A DNA stretch of 64,000 bases from JASSUD01 sp031963005 (GTDB lineage: Bacteria; Pseudomonadota; Gammaproteobacteria; Burkholderiales; Burkholderiaceae), in the NCBI GenBank assembly GCA_031963005.1, contig JASSUL010000003.1, positions 111,020-175,019 on the forward strand, given 5' to 3'. Shown here piece after piece: positions 1-8,088 of the stretch (position 1 is its first letter; each line of letters starts with the position of its first letter). Made by a program: the position numbers and the translations under genes. The notes beneath the pieces were generated by a model. It made no database searches. It was given only the letters and a program-made list of their open reading frames with translations, and was not told where the DNA came from.

Positions 1-894
1 GAGCCTTTGCCATTAGGGATTCGTGCTATTGATGGACTATTAACCTGTGGAAAGGGGCAGCGCGTTGGGATTTTTGCTGCAGCTGGTGTGGGTAAGAGTA
101 CTCTGCTCGGTATGATGATGCAGGGCAATTTAGCCGATGTCGTGGTGCTGGCTCTGGTCGGTGAACGGGGCCGTGAAGTGCGTGAGTTCATCGATAGAGT
201 ATTTGATGAGAAGATGCGTAGCCGTACAGTGATCGTCGTAGCAACCTCAGATCGTCCTGCATTAGAGCGCTACAAAGCGTCCTATGTGGCTACCACGATA
301 GCAGAATATTTTCGCGATCAGGGCAAGAGCGTGTTGTTATTGGTCGATTCCGTGACCCGTTACGCACGTGCGGCGCGCCAGTTAGGTATCGCTGCTGGCG
401 AGCCAATGGCTGCCAACGGTTATCCTCCTAGTGTATTTGCTTCATTGCCCCGTCTGCTAGAGCGCGCAGGTCCGGCTGCTACAGGAGTAATTACCGGCAT
501 TTATACGGTGCTTGTTGAAAGTGACAATATGAACGAGCCGGTAGCCGATGAGGTCCGCTCGATTCTCGATGGGCATATTGTCTTGTCGCGGGCGATTGCG
601 GAGCGCAATCACTACCCGGCCATCGATGTTTTACGCAGCGTTAGCCGTGTGATGCCGCATGTGGCTCCTGACTCGCTCAAAAAATATGCAGGGAAATTGC
701 GTAGACTCATGTCACGGTATGCGGATATTGATTTGTTAGTGCGTGTAGGCGAGTATCAGCGCGGCAATGATGCGGAAGCCGATGAAGCCTTAGATCGGCG
801 CGCGCATATCGAGCGTTTTTTATGTCAGAACGCTGCCGAGCCCATGAAATTGGATCAGACAGAAGCAAGCTTGCGCGATGTAGTAGAGGGGTAG
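1..894 (+). CDS. sctN: T3SS ATPase SctN, N-terminus outside the window
   Basis: This is the cytoplasmic ATPase that releases chaperones and unfolds substrates at the base of the type III secretion injectisome. The reading frame is open from base 1, so the N-terminal beta-barrel and start lie to the left; about 297 codons remain of a family of roughly 440. Visible are the P-loop GVGKST (about residues 28-33 of the fragment), the Walker B segment LLLVDSVTRYA, and the conserved stretch around PSVFASLPRLLERAG typical of SctN/FliI. Its neighbour sctO follows at once on the same strand, as in ssaN-O-P-Q and yscN-O-P-Q operons. FliI is the only serious alternative and is excluded by the neighbouring sct genes. 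Identity is secure; full length cannot be judged here. Confidence 0.95.
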   Translation, partial: EPLPLGIRAIDGLLTCGKGQRVGIFAAAGVGKSTLLGMMMQGNLADVVVLALVGERGREVREFIDRVFDEKMRSRTVIVVATSDRPALERYKASYVATTIAEYFRDQGKSVLLLVDSVTRYARAARQLGIAAGEPMAANGYPPSVFASLPRLLERAGPAATGVITGIYTVLVESDNMNEPVADEVRSILDGHIVLSRAIAERNHYPAIDVLRSVSRVMPHVAPDSLKKYAGKLRRLMSRYADIDLLVRVGEYQRGNDAEADEALDRRAHIERFLCQNAAEPMKLDQTEASLRDVVEG

Positions 895-963
895 ATCAGC
901 AATATTTCTATCTCCAATAGCCTCTTTGAATGATTGTGCGCGCAGACTTTAAGGATAGAGACA

Positions 964-1365
964 GTGTGGGATCGCCTCATTACGGTAAAGCAGCATCGTG
1001 AGACGCGTTTGCGTAATGATATTGCGCATGCGCAGAAGGAAATAGAGGATTTGCAAGAGCACATTAAACAAGTAGATGCGCAGCGCGTAAGCGTTATACA
1101 GACATGGCAAGCACGTTGCGAAGAGCAGAGTGTCCAGCAGGAAGAGGAGTTGCAGGCTTTTCGTCGGGAGTTGAGTGGATACGCTTCAGATGAAATTCGA
1201 CTCAAAAAAGAGCGTATACAATTACGCACCCAGCTCCTCGGCCTGAAACAACGCATCTATGAGTGGAATAAACAGTTGCGGCAATGCTTAGTCAAGCAAG
1301 AAAAGCTGCGGCTTTTACGCGATGAAATGGGAGATACGCATGCCATCAGCAGTGAATACAGATAA
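964..1365 (+). CDS. sctO: T3SS stalk protein SctO (YscO/SsaO-like)
   Basis: A 133-residue, highly charged, almost entirely helical protein in the sctO position between sctN and sctP. SctO proteins form a coiled-coil stalk in the ATPase ring, comparable to FliJ and the F-ATPase gamma subunit, and recycle export chaperones. The sequence shows a continuous coiled-coil pattern rich in Arg, Gln, Glu and Leu and no other domain. A GTG start at 964 is preferred because AAGGAT lies about 8 bases upstream; an in-frame TTG at 934 would add ten residues. The 3' end overlaps sctP by 26 bases, suggesting translational coupling. Family assignment rests mainly on position and helical character, since SctO sequences diverge strongly. 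Confidence 0.8.
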   Translation: MWDRLITVKQHRETRLRNDIAHAQKEIEDLQEHIKQVDAQRVSVIQTWQARCEEQSVQQEEELQAFRRELSGYASDEIRLKKERIQLRTQLLGLKQRIYEWNKQLRQCLVKQEKLRLLRDEMGDTHAISSEYR

Positions 1366-1936
1366 TCTCGACGTCAAAAAAGTTAGTCCTGCTCAACCGG
1401 TCACTCAGCGAAATGTTCCGTTAAAAGAGGTGGATACTTTCAAAGCTTTATTGAATAGAGAAAGAAATCCACAACCAAATAGCCAGGCTCGTCAAAAATC
1501 TTCGGTTAAAAAAGAAAATGACGCCCCTTCTATGGGGTCTTCTAGTGGAGCTATGCCACTGGGTATGTTTAGTACGCCTTCTATTAGCGAGAATACATGG
1601 GATATCGCAGAAGTCTCTTCTGCGGATCCCATGGAAGCTGCGCTCACAGCGATGGCGAAAGAAACGTATATGGGTGCCGCCGTTGAGCGAAGCTGGCTAG
1701 TGGATGGCAGTTTACATGTGCGTGTGTGTGATGATGCGCAATTTGATGGCGCCGAAATTATGGTCACTATGGCCGTGAACCAGGAAGAGAAAAAGCGCAT
1801 AGGCAATCAAATTCATATGCAAATTTGGTCTACTAATCAAAAGCAGCGTGATGCTTTTCTCCGTGCCAGTGAGCAATTGCAGGGAGCTAAATTTTCAGGC
1901 TGTGCATTAAATGTGGATGTTAAGCCATTGCGCTGA
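1340..1936 (+). CDS. sctP: T3SS needle-length/substrate-switch protein SctP (YscP/SsaP-like)
   Basis: A protein of about 198 residues between sctO and sctQ. SctP proteins measure needle length and switch the export gate (through SctU) from early to late substrates. The N-terminal 60 residues are polar, Ser/Pro/Gln/Lys-rich and look disordered; the C-terminal 90 residues form a mixed alpha/beta stretch ending in a Val/Leu-rich segment, in keeping with a short SsaP-like substrate-switch domain. ATG 1340 is preferred because GGGAG lies six bases before it; ATG 1322 would add six residues but has no ribosome-binding site. The gene overlaps sctO. The assignment depends on operon order more than on a diagnostic motif. 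Confidence 0.7.
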   Translation: MPSAVNTDNLDVKKVSPAQPVTQRNVPLKEVDTFKALLNRERNPQPNSQARQKSSVKKENDAPSMGSSSGAMPLGMFSTPSISENTWDIAEVSSADPMEAALTAMAKETYMGAAVERSWLVDGSLHVRVCDDAQFDGAEIMVTMAVNQEEKKRIGNQIHMQIWSTNQKQRDAFLRASEQLQGAKFSGCALNVDVKPLR

Positions 1937-2167
1937 TTTTTCACGTGGGTTAGGGAATAGGTAGGAGCGTTAATAAATCGCTTACTCCCACCCTCGTATT
2001 GGTATCTAATGTGTGAACAGCGCATTAAGCTTTCGCATTGAGTTTCCGCATTGAGTTTCTTTTCACTCCTTCCAAAAGGTAAAGAGCGTATACATTGACA
2101 AGATAGCCCACCAGGCTTCTTTGAGGTCTACCCTATTCTTTCCTATTGTGCTTCCGATATTTTAAAT

Positions 2168-3292
2168 ATGTCTGTTTCTGCTTCATCGTTTAACCCTGCT
2201 TCGGAAGACTCTAGTGGACTGACCTCCTCTGGCCTGCCTTCGATTCCCGCCGTGCTACAGCCTTCGTGTAACCAAGCACACGCTTGGTTACATCAGATGG
2301 TCGGCTATGGCCGCTTTGGTACAGTAAATGGGGTAGTTTTAAAACTCAGTGCGACCCCGGATTTTGATCACCCTCCGACTTTGTGCCCTATTGCGCTGAC
2401 TTTAGAAGGACAGCGTGTATGTGCTTGGGTTTCGCAAGCAGCATGGTTGGACTGGTTGGAGCCCGTTTTTCCGGTATCTGACTTACGTTCGCTTGCGAGC
2501 GATATGCAAGAAGTTGCATTGAATTGGACATTAGCCCCTTGGTTTGACTGGTGTGCGAGTCATCAGCTGGCAACCCCTAGTCTTAATACACAAGAAGCAC
2601 TGGGCGCGCCGACGACTTTAGAGGCTGCTGTCCCACTAACCTTATCGCTTATTTCTTCGCATAACGAACAACCTCGTTGTCTGACACTCTATCTAGAAAA
2701 GTTTTCAACGGATTGGCTGCATGGTTTGGCGCAAAGCTTAGCCCCTATTGCCCCTGCTGCTGCAGGAAAAGTAGAAGGGTATGCCATAGTAGGTATTAAT
2801 CGGTTGACGGTTGCACAAATGCGAGGTTTGAGTATAGGCGACGTGTTGATGTTTGGATGGCAAACAGATTTGGAAGCCGGCACGGTATGGCTGACGTTTG
2901 CACCCACCTCTCCCACCGGATTTACGCGTGGAATGATACTTAGGCGTGTAAGAAGCGATGAAGAAAGCAACCAATTTGAAGTGGAAAGCGTAATGGAAGA
3001 TTATCAAGAAGAACAGGAAGGCCAATCTTCTTTTGCCGCTTTGGCAAAGGAAGGCAAAGCGCAAGAAGCGCATGTGGTAGATACCTTACCGATTACGCTG
3101 ACTTTTGAGATTGGGCGCATGACCCTTCCACTCTCCTCACTCACTACTTTACAAGTGGGCGATGTATTAAATGCAGAATTCGCGGCGTCTCCTGAAATTG
3201 GCATTCGTGCCCAAGGCCGTTTAATTGCGGCAGGGAAATTAGTGCAGATAGGTGAAAACCTGGGTGCAAAAGTAACGCGCCTTTTAGATTAG
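2168..3292 (+). CDS. sctQ: T3SS cytoplasmic-ring (C-ring) protein SctQ
   Basis: A 374-residue protein of the SpoA/SctQ family, the sorting-platform subunit that joins SctK, SctL and SctN under the export gate. The C-terminal 75 residues (from about LPITLTFEIGRMTLPLSSL) match a surface-presentation-of-antigens (SpoA) domain, with the typical VGDVL and ...GRLIAAGKLVQIGENLGAKV turn. A second, more divergent SpoA-like stretch containing SIGDVLMF is seen near residues 205-265, followed by an acidic linker (about 275-300). An internal start for a short SctQ-C product is known in relatives but none is obvious here. A 230-base gap without recognised genes separates it from sctP. The next gene, sctR, lies beyond a repeat. 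Confidence 0.88.
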   Translation: MSVSASSFNPASEDSSGLTSSGLPSIPAVLQPSCNQAHAWLHQMVGYGRFGTVNGVVLKLSATPDFDHPPTLCPIALTLEGQRVCAWVSQAAWLDWLEPVFPVSDLRSLASDMQEVALNWTLAPWFDWCASHQLATPSLNTQEALGAPTTLEAAVPLTLSLISSHNEQPRCLTLYLEKFSTDWLHGLAQSLAPIAPAAAGKVEGYAIVGINRLTVAQMRGLSIGDVLMFGWQTDLEAGTVWLTFAPTSPTGFTRGMILRRVRSDEESNQFEVESVMEDYQEEQEGQSSFAALAKEGKAQEAHVVDTLPITLTFEIGRMTLPLSSLTTLQVGDVLNAEFAASPEIGIRAQGRLIAAGKLVQIGENLGAKVTRLLD

Positions 3293-3300
3293 TACTCTTT

Positions 3301-3478
3301 AGAACCTGTTCATAATCTCCAGAAATTACCCTTGAGGTCGTCATGTTGGGGTTCCAAAATCACCCAAAAACGCACCCCAACCTACTATTTTTTGGCATTT
3401 TTCGTAGGTTGGGGTGACGAATTGAATTCAATACGGAACCCCAACACAACCCACTTTTGAAGATTATGAACGGGTTCT
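3301..3478. repeat. 178-bp palindromic repeat (MITE-like), copy 1
   Basis: A non-coding element bounded by inverted ends AGAACCTGTTCATAATC (left) and the complement of GATTATGAACGGGTTCT (right). Inside are two further nested inverted pairs: GTTGGGGTTCC (3345-3355) with GGAACCCCAAC (3435-3445), and CACCCCAACCTAC with GTAGGTTGGGGTG around an AT-rich loop at about 3386-3403. Related copies lie at 6915-7029 and 16769-16946. The element has no reading frame of a transposase and would depend on one elsewhere. It sits between sctQ and sctR, inside what is normally a continuous operon, and its transcript should fold into a long hairpin. Confidence 0.85.
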
Positions 3479-3479
3479 A

Positions 3480-3659
3480 GAATCTTTTCCTGATTTGGCG
3501 CCCTGTGCTGAGCGTAAGTATGCTTGGGAATTTGTAAAACAATGGTCACTTGACGGCGTGAATAGTTCATCCTGTTTTTTTATTGATCCTTTTGATCAGA
3601 TGTTCGCAGATCCTGTTGCGACCTCTTTACTGTGCATTTATTCACCAATGCTGATATGA
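3480..3659 (+). other. Open frame of unknown status between repeat and sctR
   Basis: After the repeat copy an open frame (part of a longer stop-free stretch beginning inside the repeat) encodes about 57 residues including LAPCAERKYAWEFVKQWSL and DPFDQMFADPVATSLL, and stops in a TGA that overlaps the ATG of sctR (ATGA, 3656-3659). No start codon with a ribosome-binding site is visible and I do not recognise the sequence. It could be the 3' stub of a gene cut by the repeat insertion, since ATGA overlaps are the rule in this operon (sctR-sctS), or a chance frame. The remaining spacer contains no other feature I can name. Confidence 0.3.
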
Positions 3660-4306
3660 ATTTTCTCGATAACCCGCTGCAGCTTATTGCCACTTTATCT
3701 TTCCTATCGCTACTACCGATTTTAGTAGTGCTGGGAACCTCGTTTTTAAAGTTATCCATTGTGTTATCGTTGCTGCGTAATGCCATTGGAGTTCAGCAAG
3801 CACCGCCAAATATGGCGCTCTATACGATTGCGCTGGTACTCACCGGTTATATCATGGCTCCTGTGGGCTTTGCGGTGAGTGATGAGCTAAAAGCGCACCC
3901 AGTGAAATTCAATTCACCAGAGTCCATCATGAAGATGGATGACCGTGTACTTTCGCCGTACAAAGACTTTCTAAAGAAAAATTCCCAACCTAAGCAAATA
4001 AAATTCTTTGGCGATATCGGACAACGCACTTGGCCGGAGCAATATAGGAATCGTTTAGACCCAGAGTCCCTCTTAGTGCTTATGCCTGCTTTTGCAGTGA
4101 GCCAGTTAATCGAAGCCTTCAAAATAGGGCTTTTGCTATTTTTGCCGTTTATTGCGATCGATTTGATCGTGTCTATCGTATTGCTGGCTTTAGGTATGAT
4201 GATGATGTCGCCACTCACCATCGCGTTGCCTTTTAAAATTCTTTTGTTTGTTCTCATGGGTGGCTGGGACAAATTAATTTCTCAACTTTTGCTGTCCTAT
4301 CTATGA
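3656..4306 (+). CDS. sctR: T3SS export-gate protein SctR
   Basis: A 216-residue inner-membrane component of the SctRST export gate through which all substrates pass. It shows the family pattern: an N-terminal hydrophobic helix with SLLPILVVLGTSFLKLSIV, the conserved RNAIGVQQAPPNMAL segment, then a hydrophilic loop with a PESLLVLMPAFAVSQLIEAF helix and a long hydrophobic C-terminal half ending in the GGWDKLI motif. ATG 3656 matches the usual N-terminus of SctR; an in-frame GTG at 3632 would add eight polar residues. The stop overlaps the sctS start (ATGA). Nothing is missing compared with the family. Confidence 0.96.
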   Translation: MNFLDNPLQLIATLSFLSLLPILVVLGTSFLKLSIVLSLLRNAIGVQQAPPNMALYTIALVLTGYIMAPVGFAVSDELKAHPVKFNSPESIMKMDDRVLSPYKDFLKKNSQPKQIKFFGDIGQRTWPEQYRNRLDPESLLVLMPAFAVSQLIEAFKIGLLLFLPFIAIDLIVSIVLLALGMMMMSPLTIALPFKILLFVLMGGWDKLISQLLLSYL

Positions 4307-4572
4307 GCGACGCTATTTTGGTGCAAATGACGACCCAACTCTTATGGGTTGTCGTCGTATTGGCTATGCCTATTGTTTTGACAGTGGCGATCGTGAGCCT
4401 GTTAATAGGTTTACTACAGGCGTTGACACAATTGCAGGATCAATCATTACAGTTTATTTTTAAACTGATTTCTGCTTCCTTGGCTCTATTAGCGAGCTAT
4501 CACTGGATTTCGCTTGCGTTACTTCACTATAGCAATACTGCTTTTCATTTTATGTCGATGATGCGGCGTTAG
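4303..4572 (+). CDS. sctS: T3SS export-gate protein SctS
   Basis: An 89-residue hydrophobic protein with two membrane hairpin helices (about residues 13-38 and 49-72), the standard size and form of SctS/FliQ. The inter-helix loop contains LLQALTQLQDQSLQFIFK, matching the conserved ALTQIQEQTL-type signature of the family. It forms the outer spiral of the SctR5-SctS4-SctT1 export gate. It overlaps sctR by four bases and precedes sctT by five bases, so translation is probably coupled. Confidence 0.95.
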   Translation: MSDAILVQMTTQLLWVVVVLAMPIVLTVAIVSLLIGLLQALTQLQDQSLQFIFKLISASLALLASYHWISLALLHYSNTAFHFMSMMRR

Positions 4573-4577
4573 AGATA

Positions 4578-5372
4578 ATGTCCCCCTCCATTCTCACCCT
4601 ACTCACCGCATGGATGCCGCTCCTGCAGATGCTAGCCTTGTGCATGATGCGTCCGCTGGGGATTATGGTTATTTTGCCGATTGTGAATGCGCGAGTTCTT
4701 GGCGGTACACTGGTGCGCAATGCTTTAGTGCTCCTCCTCGCTATTCCTGTCATTCCCTATGCTATGGCTTCAACGGGAAGTTTGCCTACCGAGGCCGGCG
4801 TATTGGTGATATGGGCGATTAGCGAAATCGTAGTGGGTTTATTTATAGGCTTTTTAGCTTCGATCCCATTCTGGGCCATTGATGTTTCTGGTGCGGTAAT
4901 CGATATGGTGCGTGGTGCAGGTTTGGCGGAGGTGTTAAGTCCAGCCTCCGGTCAAGAAAGCTCCCTGTTCTCATTACTGCTAACGCAGCTGCTCGCGGCT
5001 ATTTTCTTTGCGACAGGGGGATTCAATACCTTGTTAGAGGCGTTATATCATTCCTATACGCTCTTGCCACTGGGAAAGCCCATCACCTTGACGGGCAAGG
5101 TCGCCGATTTTCTGGTGGCGCAGTCCCATCTTGTTTTAGAGCTAGGGATGCAGTTTGCATTGCCTGCGATTGCCGTGATGATCATGGTCGATGTGGTTTT
5201 GGGACTAGTCAATCGTGCTAGTGAGCAAATCGATGTATTCTTCTTAGCTATGCCGATTAAATCGTTGGCAGCCTGTTTGGTGATGGCTTTAGGTATTGCT
5301 CTGGCTCTCGATATATTGACCAATCGATTTGATTTAATTGGACCTCTAGTGGAGCGTTTGTTCGCCCACTAA
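4578..5372 (+). CDS. sctT: T3SS export-gate protein SctT
   Basis: A 264-residue multi-pass inner-membrane protein of the SctT/FliR family, the single subunit closing the SctRST export gate. Hydrophobic stretches follow one another over the whole length, and the family segments ...CMMRPLGIMVILPI near the N-terminus and EIVVGLFIGFLASIPFWAID in the middle are visible, as is a conserved GLVNRASEQIDVFFLAMPIK stretch near the C-terminus. It begins five bases after sctS. A 140-base spacer with no recognised feature follows before sctU. Confidence 0.95.
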   Translation: MSPSILTLLTAWMPLLQMLALCMMRPLGIMVILPIVNARVLGGTLVRNALVLLLAIPVIPYAMASTGSLPTEAGVLVIWAISEIVVGLFIGFLASIPFWAIDVSGAVIDMVRGAGLAEVLSPASGQESSLFSLLLTQLLAAIFFATGGFNTLLEALYHSYTLLPLGKPITLTGKVADFLVAQSHLVLELGMQFALPAIAVMIMVDVVLGLVNRASEQIDVFFLAMPIKSLAACLVMALGIALALDILTNRFDLIGPLVERLFAH

Positions 5373-5512
5373 ATCAAATAGGAGTCCCTTTTTTAAAAGC
5401 GGGTGATCGGCCTCCTCTTTGTGCGAGAAACTACGCTGTAGCGATAGGACATACCCCTACAGTAAAAACACTTTTATTTATTCTCTGTATTTTTTAAAGC
5501 ACCGCGCTTGCT

Positions 5513-6826
5513 ATGGCTGAAAAGACCGAAGAACCGACCCAGAAAAAGCTGCAAGATGCGCGCAAAGAAGGGCAGGTTGTCAAGAGTGAGCTGATTACGC
5601 GCGGCGCACAATTGCTAGCGCTCACGCTATGGTTTTGGGTGCAAGGCCCAAGGCTAGTCGTTGCTTTACAAGATGCCTTTGACAAAACGATTCACTATGT
5701 ATTACTGCCGCTAGAAGATGCCTATCTTCGCGTATTCATGGTGTGTTTAGATGTGCTATTACATTTTGTCTTGTCGCTGATCTTGGTCGTGTTTCTCACC
5801 ACCGTGTCTGCCATCGTCGCTCAAATAGGGTTTTTATTTGCATTCAAGAAATTGCTTCCCAAAATGGATGCGTTAAACCCGGTGAACAACCTGAAGAATA
5901 TTTTTTCGCTGAAAAAATTCTACGGGATTTTTCGCACGGTTTTGATTGTTATTTTATTGACGACCGTGTTTTTCCATATTTTCCGTACCTATAGCCGATC
6001 TTTTCTGTATTTGCCTGCCTGCGGTGTGCAATGTGCTTTGCCTTTGATTGGAAAGCTCACGGTATGGTTCTTCATCTGCTTAATTGCTTTTTATATCGCC
6101 TTTGCGACCATCGATTATTTATTTGAGCGCTATCAGCTGAGAAAGCAATTGCGCATGTCGAAACAGGATATTCGGCAGGAATATAAAGACATAGAAAGCA
6201 ATCCTGAAATGAAAGGATTCATTCGGGGTAAGCACAATGAATTACAGCAAGAGGATTCCTCTTCGCGGGTACAAAAAGCAAGTGCAGTGGTACGTAACCC
6301 GACGCATTTAGCCGTCTGCTTGTACTATGAACCGGAGGAAACGCCTTTGCCCATGGTTATTGAGAAAGGCGCGGGCAGCGCTGCAGAAAAAATTATCCAA
6401 CTAGCCCGTCGCTTTAAAATTCCTACCTTTGAAAATGTCTCCTTAGCTCGCAAACTCATGGCAGACACAAAGATAGGCGACTATATTCCTGAAGCGCTGT
6501 TTGAGCCTGTAGCGGAGATATTGCGGATTGCTATGCTAGAACGCGAAGAGGCGTTGGAAGAAGATCTGGCAGAGATATCCTCTTCTGAGGAGCACGATGC
6601 CGTATCCTCGGATGAAGATAAAACCAGGGATTCTGCTGAATGGGCAGATTCAGGTGTAGACCCTGATTTGGAAAAAGACGCGCAATCCGGTGCAGACGCA
6701 AAAGAGTCGTTCTCCGCGGCGCAAAGCCAGACAGAACAAGAAGAGGACACGTCAAACAAAGGGATAGATTCCGAGGATCCTCCGTTGGAACCCCCTCCAT
6801 TTGGTCGCTTTCAAGACCGGGTATAG
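5513..6826 (+). CDS. sctU: T3SS autoprotease/switch protein SctU with acidic C-terminal tail
   Basis: A 437-residue SctU/FlhB-family protein. The N-terminus MAEKTEEPTQKKLQDARKEG is the family signature; four membrane helices follow (about residues 30-205), then a cytoplasmic domain with the self-cleaving NPTH motif (Asn262-His265). Cleavage there changes the gate from early to late substrates in concert with SctP. Typical family members end near residue 345-360; this one continues for about 90 residues that are strongly acidic and Ser-rich (from about residue 343), ending in a Pro-rich PPLEPPPFGRF patch. The extension is a clear oddity and shows no known domain. The gene closes the left T3SS block; a weak hairpin (6878-6908) lies after it. 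Confidence 0.95.
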   Translation: MAEKTEEPTQKKLQDARKEGQVVKSELITRGAQLLALTLWFWVQGPRLVVALQDAFDKTIHYVLLPLEDAYLRVFMVCLDVLLHFVLSLILVVFLTTVSAIVAQIGFLFAFKKLLPKMDALNPVNNLKNIFSLKKFYGIFRTVLIVILLTTVFFHIFRTYSRSFLYLPACGVQCALPLIGKLTVWFFICLIAFYIAFATIDYLFERYQLRKQLRMSKQDIRQEYKDIESNPEMKGFIRGKHNELQQEDSSSRVQKASAVVRNPTHLAVCLYYEPEETPLPMVIEKGAGSAAEKIIQLARRFKIPTFENVSLARKLMADTKIGDYIPEALFEPVAEILRIAMLEREEALEEDLAEISSSEEHDAVSSDEDKTRDSAEWADSGVDPDLEKDAQSGADAKESFSAAQSQTEQEEDTSNKGIDSEDPPLEPPPFGRFQDRV

Positions 6827-6914
6827 ATAGAAGATTGCGCAAGAGTGCTTCATAATCTATTCCGTAGTGTTCAAAACCTCCCAGAAAATGCCTATTGTCT
6901 TTTGGGAGAATGTA

Positions 6915-7029
6915 AGAACCCGTTCATAAACTCCAGCAATCGCCTTTAAGGCGGTAATGTTGGGGTGACGAATTGAATTAAATACGGAACCCCAACTCAA
7001 CCCGCTTTTGATGATTGGGAATAGGTTCT
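6915..7029. repeat. 115-bp deleted copy of the palindromic repeat, copy 2
   Basis: The ends AGAACCCGTTCAT and ATAGGTTCT match the 178-bp element at 3301-3478. The central 63 bases (one GTTGGGG plus the inner stem-loop) are missing; the junction lies exactly at GTTGGGG, which occurs twice in copy 1 (3345-3351 and 3408-3414). This is what a deletion between short direct repeats gives, and the length difference (178 against 115) fits it exactly. It lies between sctU and the EamA transporter gene. Confidence 0.85.
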
Positions 7030-7060
7030 AAGGGAATGTATTGCTTAAGGAAGCAGTTAT

Positions 7061-7942
7061 ATGAATTTGCTTGAACTGTTTGCTTTAGGTGCCATTTGGG
7101 GCGCTTCTTTTTTATTTATGCGCATCGGTGCGCCCGAATTTGGGCCTATTCCATTAATTGCGCTGCGCGTAGCGATCGGCGCTTTGATTTTGCTCCCTGT
7201 CGTGCGTCAAGCCGGTGCGCTGAAGCAAATTCGCCAGTATATTTGGCCGTTGTGCATTGTCGGCGTGACCAATTCGGCTATCCCTTTCACCCTTTTTGCA
7301 TACTCCACGCTCTCTATGGGAGCAGGGTTTAGCTCTATTCTGAATGCGACGACTCCTTTATGGGGCGCGTTGATTGGCTATACATGGAAAAACATTCCCC
7401 TTACACGCGCTCAAGCGGTGGGGCTGCTTTTGGGAGTGATCGGTGTAGTCCTGTTAGTGTGGGGAAAATTAGCCGTGAGCGTGCAGGGAATTTGGCCTGC
7501 TATTCTAGCTTCGCTATGCGCCGCTTTTTTATACGGTTTTGCAGCAAATTATTTAAAGCACCATATCGTAGGAATGTCATCGCGCGTAATGGCTTTTGGC
7601 AGCCAGCTCTTTGCCGCGTTAGCCTTACTGCCATTCGCCGTGTGCTTATGGCCTACGCAGCCGATTTCCTCCAAAGCTTGGCTAGCGGTGATTACGTTGG
7701 GCGTGTTGTGCACAGGCGTAGCGTATCTTTTTTATTTTCGTTTGGTCGGGCGCGCTGGCGCTGCTTACGCGATGTCCGTGACTTTTTTAGTTCCCGTTTT
7801 CGGTACACTATGGAGTGCCTGTTTCCTAGGGGAACAAGTCAGTCTAACGATGTTTTTAGACAGCCTGATTATTTTTGCAGGGATTGCGCTTACGTCAGGA
7901 AAATTCAAACTAGCTTGGCCTTGGGCCAAAGCGCCTTTATAA
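7061..7942 (+). CDS. EamA/DMT-family inner-membrane transporter
   Basis: A 293-residue protein with about ten predicted membrane helices arranged as two EamA repeats (roughly residues 3-130 and 145-283). The N-terminal LGAIWGASFLFMRIGAPEFGP and the mid-protein FTLFAYSTLSMGAGFSSILNATTPLW stretches are characteristic of RhaT/YdcZ-like drug/metabolite transporters. The substrate cannot be deduced; members export amino acids, purines or drugs. It stands alone, downstream of the T3SS block and separated from it by a repeat copy. The ATG at 7061 has a weak purine-rich leader. Confidence 0.9.
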   Translation: MNLLELFALGAIWGASFLFMRIGAPEFGPIPLIALRVAIGALILLPVVRQAGALKQIRQYIWPLCIVGVTNSAIPFTLFAYSTLSMGAGFSSILNATTPLWGALIGYTWKNIPLTRAQAVGLLLGVIGVVLLVWGKLAVSVQGIWPAILASLCAAFLYGFAANYLKHHIVGMSSRVMAFGSQLFAALALLPFAVCLWPTQPISSKAWLAVITLGVLCTGVAYLFYFRLVGRAGAAYAMSVTFLVPVFGTLWSACFLGEQVSLTMFLDSLIIFAGIALTSGKFKLAWPWAKAPL

Positions 7943-8088
7943 GCGGTGAGCTAGGTACTCAGCTGGAGTATAAAAAATATTCGTTCTTTGAATAAAGGTT
8001 TTACCCTATCGCTATTCTGACGCCTTTCCAGGACAATTCCGAAAGTTTATATAAAGAATTGCGGCGTGCTGATGAAGGTGTTTGGATA

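Noticed and set aside
3480..3659. Separate SctQ C-terminal (HrcQb-like) subunit
   Set aside because: The frame shows no SpoA-domain pattern; sctQ upstream already ends in a complete SpoA domain.
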